A DNA stretch of 64,000 nucleotides from Orlajensenia sp037404875 (GCF_037404875.1 NZ_JBBELO010000017.1:62001-126000), one strand, 5' to 3'. Shown: positions 27,691 through 36,880, counted from the stretch's first letter. The notes: a model not told the origin generated them from the sequence alone. Made by a program: numbers and translations.

Positions 27691-29267
27691 GCGCTCCCCC
27701 AGTGGTGGCTCGTGTCCATGCCGGCGAAGGAGACGGCATCGGCGGCGGTTCTCTCGAAGACGGCCAGTGCGACCGCGGCGTCGGCGACCTCGAGCACCGC
27801 GCGCACGGGTCCGGCCACCGTGTGCAGCTGCACGGATGCCAGCCGCAGCATCCGTTGGATCGGCCCCTGGTGCATGCCGACGCTCTGCAGCCGGGCGAGC
27901 GGCACGACCGCCAGCTCACGGGCGAGCACGCCGTGGCGCAGCAGCAGCACCCCCGCGTGGCGGCGGTATCCCGTACGCCGCCACGAGAACGGGCGCAGCC
28001 AGGCCGCTCGCCGGGGAGCGTTGTCGAACCCGTCCGATCCACCGCGCGAGGTCAGGCCGATCTCGACGACGCCCTCGGCGCCGGCATCCGTGAATGCGGG
28101 AAGGATGAGCTCGAGCACCCGCCGTACGTCTTCGCGGTCGCCGACGGGCAGCACTGTCGTGTTCTCGCGGTTCTGGCGGTCGCTGCCGCCGCGGCCGGCC
28201 GTGTTGACCTGCAGCCGCCACCAGCCGAACGGTCGCCAGAGCAGGGGCTGGCTCACCCCGATCGCGTGGATGCGCCCGGGCGGGAGCGTCTCGTTGTTGG
28301 TCGAGAGCAGGCCGTAGCCCACGCGCACACCGTCAGGTGTTCCCGCGATCGAGTACCGCAGCTGGCGGGTGGTGCGGTTGACGTAGAAGCTGAAACCGCC
28401 GAGCAGCACCGGCAGCACGGCGAAGATCGGCCAGTAAGCGCCGTTCGCGACGCCGATGATGATGGCGATGATCATCGCCATGAGGAAGACCGTGAAGCCG
28501 TTCAGCACCACCGAACCGATGAGGCGGCCGATCGGGATGCGCACGACGGATGCCGGCGGTGCGGCATCGGGGTCGAGCTCGGGGGCGAGGAACTCATCCA
28601 CGCGGTCGCGGACGACGTCGGAGAACCCGGGTCCGCGCGCGGGTGCGGCGGAGGCGACACCATTCTCAGTGCCGGCTGTCGGCGTCGCGGCGCTGTCCGC
28701 GATCTCGGTCGCCGTACCGGGCTCCGCGGCGGCCAGGCGGGCCCGCCGCTCCGCGACGACGCCCGAAGCGAGCGTGAGGATCTCCCGGCGCAGCTCGTCG
28801 GCCTGGCGCGAAGCAAGGTAGGCCAGCTGCACGTTCGCGTCGTTGCCCGCAACGGTGATGTCGATCTTCGCGGCGCCGAAGATGCGCGCCAGCAACGGCC
28901 GCGTGATGCTCACCCCCTGGATGCGGTCCAGCCGTGCCCTGCGATGGGTTCGGGAGAGCAGCCCGCTGCGCACCTCGACCACCTCGTCGGTGACGCGGAA
29001 GCTGTGCACGCGCCACGACAGGTAGAACACGACGATGACCGCGACCAGCACGACGAACACGGCGAGCAGCGCCCAGCCGACGAGGCCGCGTCGCAGGATC
29101 TCATCGATCGGGTCCTCCCCGTACTGGGGAACGCCGAAGAAGAGGTCGAGCAGCCGCTCACGCAGGTTGGCGATGACGAAACCGACGATCGCGACGAAGG
29201 CGATGCCGCCACGCAGCAACGGCGTTGCGGGGTGCAGTCGATGCCACTCCCCGTCGGCGAGGTTCAC
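27687..29267 (-). CDS. Bacterial PH-domain (YdbT-type) membrane protein, long paralogue
   Basis: 526 residues: two N-terminal transmembrane helices, a first PH_2 domain (FRVTDEVVEVRSGLLSRTHR), a variable Ala/Thr-rich linker, a second pair of helices (about 240-290), then two further PH-like units (RYSIAGTPDGVRVGYGLLS and the C-terminal RHGVLARELAVVPLARLQSVGMHQGPI). It pairs with the smaller PH protein immediately upstream (ATGA overlap), as in YdbS/YdbT operons. Role in the membrane is not established. Confidence 0.85.
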   Translation of the reverse strand: MNLADGEWHRLHPATPLLRGGIAFVAIVGFVIANLRERLLDLFFGVPQYGEDPIDEILRRGLVGWALLAVFVVLVAVIVVFYLSWRVHSFRVTDEVVEVRSGLLSRTHRRARLDRIQGVSITRPLLARIFGAAKIDITVAGNDANVQLAYLASRQADELRREILTLASGVVAERRARLAAAEPGTATEIADSAATPTAGTENGVASAAPARGPGFSDVVRDRVDEFLAPELDPDAAPPASVVRIPIGRLIGSVVLNGFTVFLMAMIIAIIIGVANGAYWPIFAVLPVLLGGFSFYVNRTTRQLRYSIAGTPDGVRVGYGLLSTNNETLPPGRIHAIGVSQPLLWRPFGWWRLQVNTAGRGGSDRQNRENTTVLPVGDREDVRRVLELILPAFTDAGAEGVVEIGLTSRGGSDGFDNAPRRAAWLRPFSWRRTGYRRHAGVLLLRHGVLARELAVVPLARLQSVGMHQGPIQRMLRLASVQLHTVAGPVRAVLEVADAAVALAVFERTAADAVSFAGMDTSHHWGSA

Positions 29268-29761
29268 AGCCCGGCCCGGCGCGTCTCCGCGAGCGCGACC
29301 AGCTCGTCGCGCAGGCGCTCGGCATCACCGAAGGAGAGGCCCGGTATGGCCACGCCGGTCGCCGCGGCGGCGGTCACGAGTCGCAGGTCGGCGAGCCCGA
29401 GGGCGCGCGAGAGCGGACCCCGGGTGATGTCGATGAGCTGCATGCGGCCGAACGGCACGGCGACGAAGCGCTGGAACATGATGCCCCGCCGGAAGACGAG
29501 GTCATCCGCTCGCAGCGCGTAGCCGATGGAACGCACCCGGCGCGGTTCGAGGGCGATCGCGATGAGGAAGCCGACGGCGAGAACCGGAAGCACCCACACG
29601 AGCCACGACCAGCCGGCGACGAGCCAGAGCACGGTGCCGGCCCCGCACACCACGACGGCCGACGCGATGCGGCCGACGATGGCGACGACGAGGTAGGTCG
29701 GTGAGACCCGGCGCCACTGCACGCCGTCGAGCTCCACGCGCTGCGTGCGGGTCTCAGGCAT
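29264..29761 (-). CDS. Bacterial PH-domain (YdbS-type) membrane protein, short paralogue
   Basis: 165 residues: two adjacent transmembrane helices (about 25-65) followed by one PH_2 domain beginning at LRADDLVFRRGIMFQRFVAVPFGRMQLIDITRGPL. It overlaps the DUF3180 gene by 8 bp and the long paralogue by 4 bp. The two probably form one membrane complex; function unknown. Confidence 0.85.
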   Translation of the reverse strand: MPETRTQRVELDGVQWRRVSPTYLVVAIVGRIASAVVVCGAGTVLWLVAGWSWLVWVLPVLAVGFLIAIALEPRRVRSIGYALRADDLVFRRGIMFQRFVAVPFGRMQLIDITRGPLSRALGLADLRLVTAAAATGVAIPGLSFGDAERLRDELVALAETRRAGL

Positions 29762-30221
29762 GCGCCTCGTCGGCCTTCTCGGTGTCGTCGGGGGGAAGCG
29801 TGCACAGGAACTCGGCCACGAGCCCGGCGATCATCAGCACGACGGCTCCGATCACGGACGCCACGACGAGCCAGATGGGCCCGAGCGACCCGATCGCCGA
29901 TCGGGTGAGCAGGTAGAGTAGCAGCCCGGCAGCGACGCCGAGCAGCACACCGCCCGCGAGGGCCGACGCCTTGGCGAGGGCGGCGATGCGCGTCGCCCGG
30001 AACGGGTCGATGCGGGTCGTGGACGTGCCCGTGACCGCCCGCCTGATGGGGACCGCGAGCGCGATGACGACGGCCGCGATGACGATGAGGGTGACGGCCA
30101 ACGTGAGCGGCGGCACGAAGATGGGCTTGCCCGCCGCGGCGGAACCCAGTTCCACCAGGTAGCCCGCGACCACGCCGAGAAGCCCGAGCGCGACAAGGGT
30201 GGTCGGATGCGTGCGGGTCAC
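29754..30221 (-). CDS. DUF3180 four-helix membrane protein
   Basis: 155 residues from GTG 30221, whose codon overlaps the folK TGA (GTGA); the longer upstream frame is out of context. Four transmembrane helices with a short loop between helices 2 and 3 (RTRIDPFRATRIAALAKASAL-like arrangement) are typical of DUF3180, an actinobacterial family found directly after folK. Function unknown. Confidence 0.85.
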   Translation of the reverse strand: MTRTHPTTLVALGLLGVVAGYLVELGSAAAGKPIFVPPLTLAVTLIVIAAVVIALAVPIRRAVTGTSTTRIDPFRATRIAALAKASALAGGVLLGVAAGLLLYLLTRSAIGSLGPIWLVVASVIGAVVLMIAGLVAEFLCTLPPDDTEKADEAHA

Positions 30222-30745
30222 GATGACGCTCCGTTCGGCCAGGGCTGCACGACGTCGCTGACGACGGTGAGGAGGTCGGCCACGGATCCATGCTGCACGA
30301 GCTGGGCCGTCGGGTCCAGCTGCAGCCACGGAGCGAGCACGAAGGCGCGCTCGTGGGCCCGGGGATGCGGCAGGGTGAGCCGATCGTCGTGCAGCACCCG
30401 GCCGTCGTAGTCGACGATGTCGATATCGAGGGTGCGGTCTCCCCAGCGCTCGTCGCGCACGCGGCCGTGGGCGTTCTCGATACGGGCGAGCTGGTGCAGC
30501 AGGGCGTGCGGTTCCAGGCTCGTGGCGACGATCACGACGGCGTTCAGGTAGCGCGGCGCCCGTTCATCGGTGCCGTGCACCTTGAGGGCGGCCGATTCGA
30601 CGAGGTGCGAGACCCCCAGCAGCCGCACGTCGGGGGTGTCGGCGATCTCGGTGACGGCCGCGCGGATCTCCCCGGCGCGGTCGCCGAGGTTGCTCCCCAG
30701 CGAGAGCACGACGCGCAGCTCGCCCTGCTGCAGCGCGTTCGTCAC
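30218..30745 (-). CDS. folK: HPPK: 6-hydroxymethyl-7,8-dihydropterin pyrophosphokinase
   Basis: 175 residues. SLGSNLGDR at the N-terminus, the RWGDRTLDIDIVDYDG catalytic block with its metal-binding Asp residues, and LPHPRAHERAFVLAPWLQL are diagnostic. It transfers pyrophosphate from ATP to hydroxymethyl-dihydropterin in folate synthesis. The GTG start overlaps the folB stop. Length is normal. Confidence 0.97.
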   Translation of the reverse strand: MTNALQQGELRVVLSLGSNLGDRAGEIRAAVTEIADTPDVRLLGVSHLVESAALKVHGTDERAPRYLNAVVIVATSLEPHALLHQLARIENAHGRVRDERWGDRTLDIDIVDYDGRVLHDDRLTLPHPRAHERAFVLAPWLQLDPTAQLVQHGSVADLLTVVSDVVQPWPNGASS

Positions 30746-31125
30746 GCCCGATCCCGGGTGATCGTGATGGCGACGTCGTCGAAGGGCACCGTGATGGGGG
30801 CCTGCGGTTTGTGCACGGTCACCCGGGTGCTCCGGGCAGCGGGATGCGCGAGCACGGTCGCCGCCACCCGTTCCGCGAGCGTCTCGATGAGGTCGACCGG
30901 GTCGCGGCGCACCGCATCCGTCACGTCGATGGCGAGGGTGCCGTAGTCGATCGTCGCCGAGAGGTCGTCGTTCTCGGCCGCCGATGCCGCATCGAGCCAG
31001 ACCGTGAGATCGATGACGAACGGCTGACCGTCGCGGCGCTCGTGCGCGAAGACACCGTGGTGGGCGTCGACGCGCAGTCCGGTGAGGGTGATGCTGTCGA
31101 GCTGGCCCGGCTGGGGGTTATCCAC
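30742..31125 (-). CDS. folB: Dihydroneopterin aldolase
   Basis: 127 residues from GTG 31125, chosen because AAGGTGG lies about 6 nt upstream and the length matches the family; GTG 31134 is an alternative. Signatures: ITLTGLRVDAHHGVFAHER with the active-site region, and DLIETLAERVAATVL with the conserved Glu. It converts dihydroneopterin to hydroxymethyl-dihydropterin. It overlaps folP by 8 bp. Confidence 0.94.
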   Translation of the reverse strand: MDNPQPGQLDSITLTGLRVDAHHGVFAHERRDGQPFVIDLTVWLDAASAAENDDLSATIDYGTLAIDVTDAVRRDPVDLIETLAERVAATVLAHPAARSTRVTVHKPQAPITVPFDDVAITITRDRA

Positions 31126-31966
31126 GTGCTCCACCTTGCCATGCCCGCACGACGTCGAGGGCGCGACGCGTGCTGAGAACGTCGTGAACCCGCACACCCC
31201 ACACCCCGGCACGGGCGGAGAGGGCGCTGATGACGGCGGTCGGCAGGTCGCGGTCGGCCATGGGGGCGTCTTCCGGAAGCAACGCTCCGACGAAGCGCTT
31301 GCGTGATGCCGCCACGAGGATGGGGCGGCCGAGCGAGCCCAACTCGTCCAGCCGTGCCAGCAGCTGCCAATTGTGGCCGGCGTTCTTGGCGAAGCCCAGT
31401 CCGGGATCGATGACGATGCGCTCCTCGCGGATGCCGGCGTCGCTCAGCGCCTCCAGTCGCGCGGCGAGCTCGGAACGCACGTCGGTGACGACGTCGCCGT
31501 ACTGCGTGCGCTCGTTCATGCGGTCGGAGTGACCCCGCCAGTGCATGGCGACGTACTGCACGTCGAGGCCGGCGACGGCATGGGCCATGGCCGGATCGGC
31601 GAGCCCGCCCGAGACGTCGTTGACGATGGCGGCGCCTGCGGATGCCGCGGCCACCGCCGTTGCCGCATTCATGGTGTCCACACTCACTCGCACGCCCGCA
31701 CCGGCCAGCGCGGCGATCACCGGGATCACCCGGTGCTGCTCGGCCTGCGGATCCACGCGCGCCGCCCCGGGACGGGTCGACTCGCCGCCCACATCGATCA
31801 CCTGGGCACCCTGGTCGACGAGGTCGAGCGCGTGGGCGATCGCGGCATCCGTGTCGGCCCACCGACCGCCGTCACTGAAGGAGTCGGGCGTGACGTTGAG
31901 GACGCCCATGATCAGCGGCAGACCGGCCTCGTCGCTGCCGGATGCGGCCGCTGGCGGCTCGATCAC
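31118..31966 (-). CDS. folP: Dihydropteroate synthase
   Basis: 282 residues. The N-terminal PLIMGVLNVTPDSFSDGG, the DVGGESTRPGA pterin-site block, SVDTMNAATAVAA, IVNDVSGG, and the C-terminal ISALSARAGVWGVRVHDV are all intact. It condenses p-aminobenzoate with the pterin pyrophosphate and is the sulfonamide target. GTG start with GAGAGG upstream; 9 bp after folE. Confidence 0.97.
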   Translation of the reverse strand: MIEPPAAASGSDEAGLPLIMGVLNVTPDSFSDGGRWADTDAAIAHALDLVDQGAQVIDVGGESTRPGAARVDPQAEQHRVIPVIAALAGAGVRVSVDTMNAATAVAAASAGAAIVNDVSGGLADPAMAHAVAGLDVQYVAMHWRGHSDRMNERTQYGDVVTDVRSELAARLEALSDAGIREERIVIDPGLGFAKNAGHNWQLLARLDELGSLGRPILVAASRKRFVGALLPEDAPMADRDLPTAVISALSARAGVWGVRVHDVLSTRRALDVVRAWQGGARG

Positions 31967-31975
31967 GACGGCCTC

Positions 31976-32572
31976 TCAGTCACGCGGGAACGATCCGATC
32001 AGGCCCATGACGTCCGCACGCTGCCCGGGATCGGCCAGGCCGCCCCGGCTCGCGATCGTGACGGTCGAACTGCCCGTCTGGCGCGAGCCGCGCGCGACGA
32101 CGCAGCGGTGCACCGCATCCATCACCACGAGCACGCCGCGTGGCGCGAGGCCCTGCTCGAGGGCGTCGGCGATCTCCTCGGTCAGGCGCTCCTGCAGCTG
32201 CGGTCGGGCGGAGAGCGTCTCGACGACGTCGGAGAGCTTGCCGAGACCGACCACCTTCTCGCCGGGCTGGTAGGCGATGTGCACGACGCCGACGAAGGGA
32301 AGCAGGTGGTGCTCGCACACGGAGCGGAAGTCGATGCCGCGCACGATCACCGCATCGCTCGTCTGCGGCAGCCCGTCGGCCTGGGTGCCGAGCGGGACCG
32401 CGTCGCTCAGGTGCGAGACCGGGTCGACCTCGAGCCCGCCGAAGAACTCGGCGTAGCTGTCGGCGACCCGCTGCGGCGTCTTCACGAGGCCGGGCCTCTC
32501 CGGGTTCTCGCCGATGGCGAGCAGCAGCTCGGTGACCGCCGCCTCGATGCGCGCCCGGTCGACACCGGCCAT
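31976..32572 (-). CDS. folE: GTP cyclohydrolase I
   Basis: 198 residues. The zinc-site blocks are VRGIDFRSVCEHHLLPFVG (Cys and His ligands) and the later HRCVVARGSRQTGSSTVT; GQKxxG-like YQPGEKVVGLGKLS is also present. It converts GTP to dihydroneopterin triphosphate, the first pterin step. Start ATG 32572, 11 bp after the ftsH stop. Confidence 0.97.
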   Translation of the reverse strand: MAGVDRARIEAAVTELLLAIGENPERPGLVKTPQRVADSYAEFFGGLEVDPVSHLSDAVPLGTQADGLPQTSDAVIVRGIDFRSVCEHHLLPFVGVVHIAYQPGEKVVGLGKLSDVVETLSARPQLQERLTEEIADALEQGLAPRGVLVVMDAVHRCVVARGSRQTGSSTVTIASRGGLADPGQRADVMGLIGSFPRD

Positions 32573-32583
32573 GCCCGTGCCGC

Positions 32584-34602
32584 CTACGCGGTCGCCGGGC
32601 GCGGCTTCGAGGCGCGGCTGCGGCTCGGCGGCGTCGCGGTGGCTGCGGCCGTTCCGGAGTCGATCCCGCCGTCGACGGCGCCCTCATCGATGGGGGCCGT
32701 GCGCTTCGGGAACTCGATCGGCGGACGATCGGAGACCGGACGGTCCTCGCTCGAGAGCCACAGCGGACGCTCGGGCAGCTTTCGCACGTCCTTGAAGATC
32801 TCGGCGATCTCGTTGTGATCCAGCGTCTCCTTCTCGAGCAGCTGCGCCGCGAGGCGATCGAGGATGTCGCGGTTGTCATTGAGCACCTGCCAGGCCTCGT
32901 CGTGCGCCTTCTCGATGAGGGCGCGCACCTCGGCGTCGACCCGCTCGGCGATGCGCTCGGAGTAGTCGCGCTGGTGGCCCATGTCGCGCCCGAGGAAGAC
33001 CTCGCCCTGCGACTGGCCGAGCTTGACCGCGCCGACCGTTGCGCTCATGCCGAATTCGGTGACCATCTTGCGGGCCGTCGACGTGGCCTTCTCGATGTCG
33101 TTCGATGCGCCGGTCGAGGGGTCGTGGAACACGATCTCCTCGGCGACTCGACCGCCCATGGCGTAGGCCAGCTGGTCGAGCAGCTCGTTGCGACTGACCG
33201 AGTAGCGGTCTTCCAGCGGAAGGACCATCGTGTAGCCCAGCGCGCGACCGCGGGGAAGGATGGTGATCTTCGTCACCGGATCGGTGTAGTTCATCGCCGC
33301 CGCTGCGAGGGCGTGGCCGCCCTCGTGGTAGGCGGTGATGAGCTTCTCCTTGTCGTTCATCACGCGCGTGCGCCGCTGCGGGCCGGCGATCACGCGGTCG
33401 ATGGCCTCGTCGAGAGCACGGTTGTCGATCAGCTGGGCGTTCGAGCGCGCCGTGAGCAGTGCGGCCTCGTTGAGCACGTTGGCCAGGTCGGCGCCCGTGA
33501 ACCCGGGCGTCTTGCGAGCGACGACCTCGAGGTCGACGCCCTTCGCGAGCGGCTTGCCCTTTCCATGCACCTCGAGGATGCGGCGGCGGCCGTTGAGGTC
33601 GGGCTGGTCCACACCGATCTGGCGGTCGAAGCGGCCAGGGCGCAGCAGCGCGGGGTCGAGGATGTCGGGACGGTTCGTCGCCGCGATCATGATGACGTTG
33701 GTCTTGGGGTCGAAGCCGTCCATCTCGACGAGCAGCTGGTTGAGCGTCTGCTCGCGCTCGTCGTGACCACCGCCGAGGCCGGCACCGCGGTGGCGGCCGA
33801 CGGCGTCGATCTCGTCGACGAAGATGATGGCCGGCGCGTTCTGCTTGGCCTGGTCGAAGAGGTCGCGCACACGGCTCGCGCCCACGCCGACGAACATCTC
33901 GACGAAGTCGGAGCCCGAGATGGAGTAGAACGGCACGCCGGCCTCACCGGCGACGGCCCGAGCCAGAAGCGTCTTACCGGTTCCGGGAGGGCCGTAGAGC
34001 AGCACGCCCTTGGGGATGCGAGCCCCGACGGCCTGGAACTTGGCGGGCTCCTTCAGGAAGTCCTTGATCTCCTGCAGCTCCTCGATGGCCTCGTCGGCGC
34101 CGGCGACGTCGTCGAAGGTGACCTTGGGGCTCTCCTTCGAGACGAGCTTCGCCTTGGACTTGCCGAACTGCATGACGCGGTTGCCGCCACCCTGCATGCC
34201 CGAGAGCATCAGCCAGAAGAAGACGCCGATGAGGGCGAGGGGAAGCAGGAAGCCGAGCGCGGAGAGGAACCAGTTGGGCTGGGGCACCTCGTCGGTGAAG
34301 CCGTCCTTGGGCGAGGCGTCGTTGACCGCCGTGATGACCTCTTCGCCGCGCGGGGCGACGTAGTAGAACTGCACCTGGCCGCCGTACTTGGCGTCGGGAT
34401 TGCTGAGCGTGAGGTCGACGCGCTGCTCGCCGTCGACGATCTTCGCCGCCGACACCTTGCCGTCCTTCAGGAACTCCAGACCCTGCTGGGTGGAGACCTC
34501 CTTGAAGCCCGACATGGTAATGAGGCTCGAGCCGATCCACACGGCGATCAGCGCCAGCACGATGTAGATCAGGGGTCCGCGCAGGATCTTCTTCACGTTC
34601 AT
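32584..34602 (-). CDS. ftsH: ATP-dependent zinc metalloprotease FtsH
   Basis: 672 residues. Two N-terminal transmembrane helices flank an external domain (about 10-110). The AAA module has Walker A GPPGTGKT, Walker B IIFVDEID, the pore FVG-type loop and the SRH ATNRPDILDPALLRPGRFDRQ; the protease has HEGGH zinc ligands. The Pro/Ala/Thr-rich C-terminus is typical of actinobacterial FtsH. It degrades membrane and regulatory proteins. I chose ATG 34602 (MNVKKIL); a GTG 27 nt upstream is in frame. Neither has a ribosome site, and TACCCT lies 9 nt before the ATG, so a very short leader is likely. Confidence 0.97.
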   Translation of the reverse strand: MNVKKILRGPLIYIVLALIAVWIGSSLITMSGFKEVSTQQGLEFLKDGKVSAAKIVDGEQRVDLTLSNPDAKYGGQVQFYYVAPRGEEVITAVNDASPKDGFTDEVPQPNWFLSALGFLLPLALIGVFFWLMLSGMQGGGNRVMQFGKSKAKLVSKESPKVTFDDVAGADEAIEELQEIKDFLKEPAKFQAVGARIPKGVLLYGPPGTGKTLLARAVAGEAGVPFYSISGSDFVEMFVGVGASRVRDLFDQAKQNAPAIIFVDEIDAVGRHRGAGLGGGHDEREQTLNQLLVEMDGFDPKTNVIMIAATNRPDILDPALLRPGRFDRQIGVDQPDLNGRRRILEVHGKGKPLAKGVDLEVVARKTPGFTGADLANVLNEAALLTARSNAQLIDNRALDEAIDRVIAGPQRRTRVMNDKEKLITAYHEGGHALAAAAMNYTDPVTKITILPRGRALGYTMVLPLEDRYSVSRNELLDQLAYAMGGRVAEEIVFHDPSTGASNDIEKATSTARKMVTEFGMSATVGAVKLGQSQGEVFLGRDMGHQRDYSERIAERVDAEVRALIEKAHDEAWQVLNDNRDILDRLAAQLLEKETLDHNEIAEIFKDVRKLPERPLWLSSEDRPVSDRPPIEFPKRTAPIDEGAVDGGIDSGTAAATATPPSRSRASKPRPATA

Positions 34603-34705
34603 GGTGTCTAGAGGGTATCGCGGCGCCACTGTGCGCAGGCTGCGTGTTCGCTGACGGCGCTACCGGGCGGTTTCCCGGGCCACTGCGACTCTCGGCCGAC
34701 CCCGT

Positions 34706-35257
34706 TCAGGAGTAGACGTGCGGGGCGAGGATGCCGACGCCGCGCAGGTTGCGGTAGCGCTCCGCGTAGTCCAGTCCGTAGCCGACGACGAACTGGTTCG
34801 GGATGTCGAAGCCGAGGTAGCGCACGTCGACGTCGACCTTCGCGGCATCCGGCTTGCGCAGCAGTGCGCAGATCTCGACGGAGGCGGCCCCGCGGGACTC
34901 GAGGTTCTGGCGCAGCCAGCTCAGGGTGAGGCCCGAGTCGATGATGTCCTCGACGATGAGCACGTGGCGCCCGAGGATGTCGGTGTCGAGGTCTTTGAGG
35001 ATGCGCACGACGCCGCTGGACTGCGTTCCGTTGCCGTAGCTCGAGACGGCCATCCAGTCCATGTTGGCGTGGATGCGCAGCTCGCGCACGAGATCGGCCA
35101 TGACCATGACGGCGCCCTTGAGCACGCCGACGAGCAGGACGTCCTTGCCGTCGTAGTCGCTCTCGATGCGGCGCGCGAGCTCGGCGAGCTTGGCCCGGAT
35201 CTCGTCTTCCGTGATGAGCATCTCGGTCAGGTCGCCGTCGATGTCGTGGGTTTCCAT
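34706..35257 (-). CDS. hpt: Hypoxanthine phosphoribosyltransferase
   Basis: 183 residues. The PRPP-binding motif VLIVEDIIDSGLTL and the flexible-loop SSYGNGTQSSG are clear; the C-terminal YLGFDIPNQFVVGYGLDYAE closes the purine site. It salvages hypoxanthine and guanine to IMP/GMP. GGGAG precedes ATG 35257. It lies 26 bp after tilS and upstream of ftsH, the usual tilS-hpt-ftsH order. Confidence 0.97.
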   Translation of the reverse strand: METHDIDGDLTEMLITEDEIRAKLAELARRIESDYDGKDVLLVGVLKGAVMVMADLVRELRIHANMDWMAVSSYGNGTQSSGVVRILKDLDTDILGRHVLIVEDIIDSGLTLSWLRQNLESRGAASVEICALLRKPDAAKVDVDVRYLGFDIPNQFVVGYGLDYAERYRNLRGVGILAPHVYS

Positions 35258-35283
35258 GCGCGCTGCTCCCGGTTCCGTGCCTG

Positions 35284-36294
35284 TCAGAGAGCGCTGAATT
35301 CGATGCGCCCGTTCTGCCTCAACACTCTAATGCCTGGCAGATCGAGCGGTTTCTGGCCGTGCCAGTCGGTCACGAGGGCCGCGACCGCGAGCGTCTGGGC
35401 ACGGGAGAGGCTGACGCCGAACTCGCTGAGCACCACATGGCGGATGATGCGGTGCCGCAGTGCCGCGGGGTTGGCCGCGAGGGCGGCGACCGAGACGGCG
35501 ATGCCGGCCTCGGCCGGTTCGCAGATCTCCTCGATGATCTCCTCGATCATGCCCTCGAACGCCTGGGCGTCTTCCCGCAGGGTCTCGGCGGTGCGTGCGA
35601 GCGCCTCGGCGACGCCCGGACCGAGTTCGCTCTCGAGGATGGGCAGGACATTCCGGCGCACCCGCACGCGAGCGTAGCCGGCATCCTCGTTGTGCGGGTC
35701 GTCCCAGAACGACAGGCCGCTGTCGGCGCAGAACTGCCGACTCTGGGCGCGGCGGATGCCGAGGAGCGGGCGGCGGTACAGCCCGGCGACGGCGGCCATT
35801 CCCTGCAGGCTGCCGCCTCCCGACCCTCGGGCCAGGCCCAGCAGCACGGTCTCCGCCTGGTCGTCGAGAGTGTGGCCGAGCAGCACGGCAGCCGCATCCG
35901 TCTGCCGAGCGGCGCTCTCGAGCCCGGCATATCGGGCGCTGCGCGCTGCGGCCTCGGGACCATCGGCGCCGGCGACGACGTCGACCGCGCGCACGATCAC
36001 GGGGTCGAGCCCGAGTTGGCGCGCCTGCTCGGCCGCGCGCTGGGCCACCTCGGCCGACGCGCTCTGCAGCCCGTGGTCGATGATCACGGCACCGGCACGG
36101 ATGCCGGCTCGCGGCGCCTCGAAGGCCGTCGCCGCCGCGAGGGCGAGCGAGTCCGGGCCGCCCGAGAGTGCGACGAGCACCGGCCCCTCGGTCGATCCGA
36201 GGTCGGCGAGGCACGCGCGCACGGCGCGACGCACGTCGGCGATGGCGGGCGTCAGTCGGGGCCGACGCTCGTCCGGACCGGGCGGGAAGGGCAT
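35284..36294 (-). CDS. tilS: tRNA(Ile)-lysidine synthetase
   Basis: 336 residues. The PP-loop VALSGGPDSLALA binds ATP; LLGHTLDDQAETVLLGLARGSG is the second conserved block. It modifies the wobble C of tRNA-Ile(CAU) to lysidine. It is the short actinobacterial form without an extended C-terminal domain. No ribosome site is present: TAAGGT stands 6 nt before the ATG, indicating a leaderless transcript from the region shared with ppa. Confidence 0.94.
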   Translation of the reverse strand: MPFPPGPDERRPRLTPAIADVRRAVRACLADLGSTEGPVLVALSGGPDSLALAAATAFEAPRAGIRAGAVIIDHGLQSASAEVAQRAAEQARQLGLDPVIVRAVDVVAGADGPEAAARSARYAGLESAARQTDAAAVLLGHTLDDQAETVLLGLARGSGGGSLQGMAAVAGLYRRPLLGIRRAQSRQFCADSGLSFWDDPHNEDAGYARVRVRRNVLPILESELGPGVAEALARTAETLREDAQAFEGMIEEIIEEICEPAEAGIAVSVAALAANPAALRHRIIRHVVLSEFGVSLSRAQTLAVAALVTDWHGQKPLDLPGIRVLRQNGRIEFSAL

Positions 36295-36298
36295 CCAG

Positions 36299-36306
36299 TA
36301 ACCTTA
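36299..36306. promoter_or_regulatory. Symmetric -10 element (TAACCTTA) between tilS and ppa
   Basis: Read on the plus strand TAACCT (36299-36304) is a -10 candidate for ppa; on the minus strand TAAGGT (36306-36301) is a -10 candidate exactly 6 nt from the tilS ATG. The two genes are divergent and only 42 bp apart, so one symmetric element could drive both. Confidence 0.45.
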
Positions 36307-36336
36307 TTCCGCACTTTCACAACGAGGAGATCAGCC

Positions 36337-36822
36337 ATGGGCGCATACGACGTCGTCATCGAAATTCCTAAGGGCAGCCGCAACAAGTTCGAGGTCGACC
36401 ACGAGACCGGCCGGGTGTACCTGGACCGGGTGCTGTTCACGAACTTCGTCTATCCCGTCGACTACGGGTACTTCGAGAAGACCCTGGCCGACGACGGCGA
36501 CCCGCTCGACGCGCTCGTGCTGCTCGAGTACCCCCTCCACCCGGGCGTGGGCGTCAAGGTGCGTCCCGTGGGCTACCTCGACATGTCGGATGAGGCCGGC
36601 GGCGACGCCAAGGTCGTCTGCGTTCCCGCTACGGACCCCCGCTGGAGCCACATCCAGGACGTCGACGACGTTCCCGAGCACGTGCGCAACGAGATCAAGC
36701 ACTTCTTCGAGCACTACAAGGACCTCGAGCCCGGCAAGTGGGTCAAGGTGGAGAACTGGGGCACGGCCGCGCAGGCCGAGGAGATCATCCAGCGCTCGAT
36801 CGACGCGTACCCGGGTCACTGA
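36337..36822 (+). CDS. ppa: Inorganic pyrophosphatase
   Basis: 161 residues from ATG 36337 with GAGGAG 7 nt upstream. Family I signatures: IEIPKGSRNKFEVD, VYPVDYGYFEKTLADDGDPLDALVLL with its metal-binding Asp set, and KHFFEHYKDLEPGKWV. It hydrolyses pyrophosphate to drive biosynthesis. The long open frame upstream is a shadow of tilS. Confidence 0.97.
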   Translation: MGAYDVVIEIPKGSRNKFEVDHETGRVYLDRVLFTNFVYPVDYGYFEKTLADDGDPLDALVLLEYPLHPGVGVKVRPVGYLDMSDEAGGDAKVVCVPATDPRWSHIQDVDDVPEHVRNEIKHFFEHYKDLEPGKWVKVENWGTAAQAEEIIQRSIDAYPGH

Positions 36823-36836
36823 CCCCCAGATGCGAC

Positions 36837-36880
36837 GTGGCCGCATCCGGCTCCCGCGGTTCGCGGGCGGATGCGGCCAC
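36837..36880. terminator. Nested bidirectional hairpin between ppa and the NlpC/P60 gene
   Basis: A perfect 13-bp outer stem (36837-36849 with 36868-36880) encloses a second 6-bp hairpin (CCCGCG/CGCGGG at 853-858 and 862-867). It lies between convergent genes and contains no long T-tract. Good candidate for a shared terminator. Confidence 0.75.

Noticed and set aside
27702..29522. Plus-strand 606-codon open frame across the PH-domain genes
   Set aside because: Antisense shadow of two genes with clear PH-domain signatures.
32815..34611. Plus-strand 598-codon open frame across ftsH
   Set aside because: Antisense to a complete ftsH with all catalytic motifs; composition is shadow-like.
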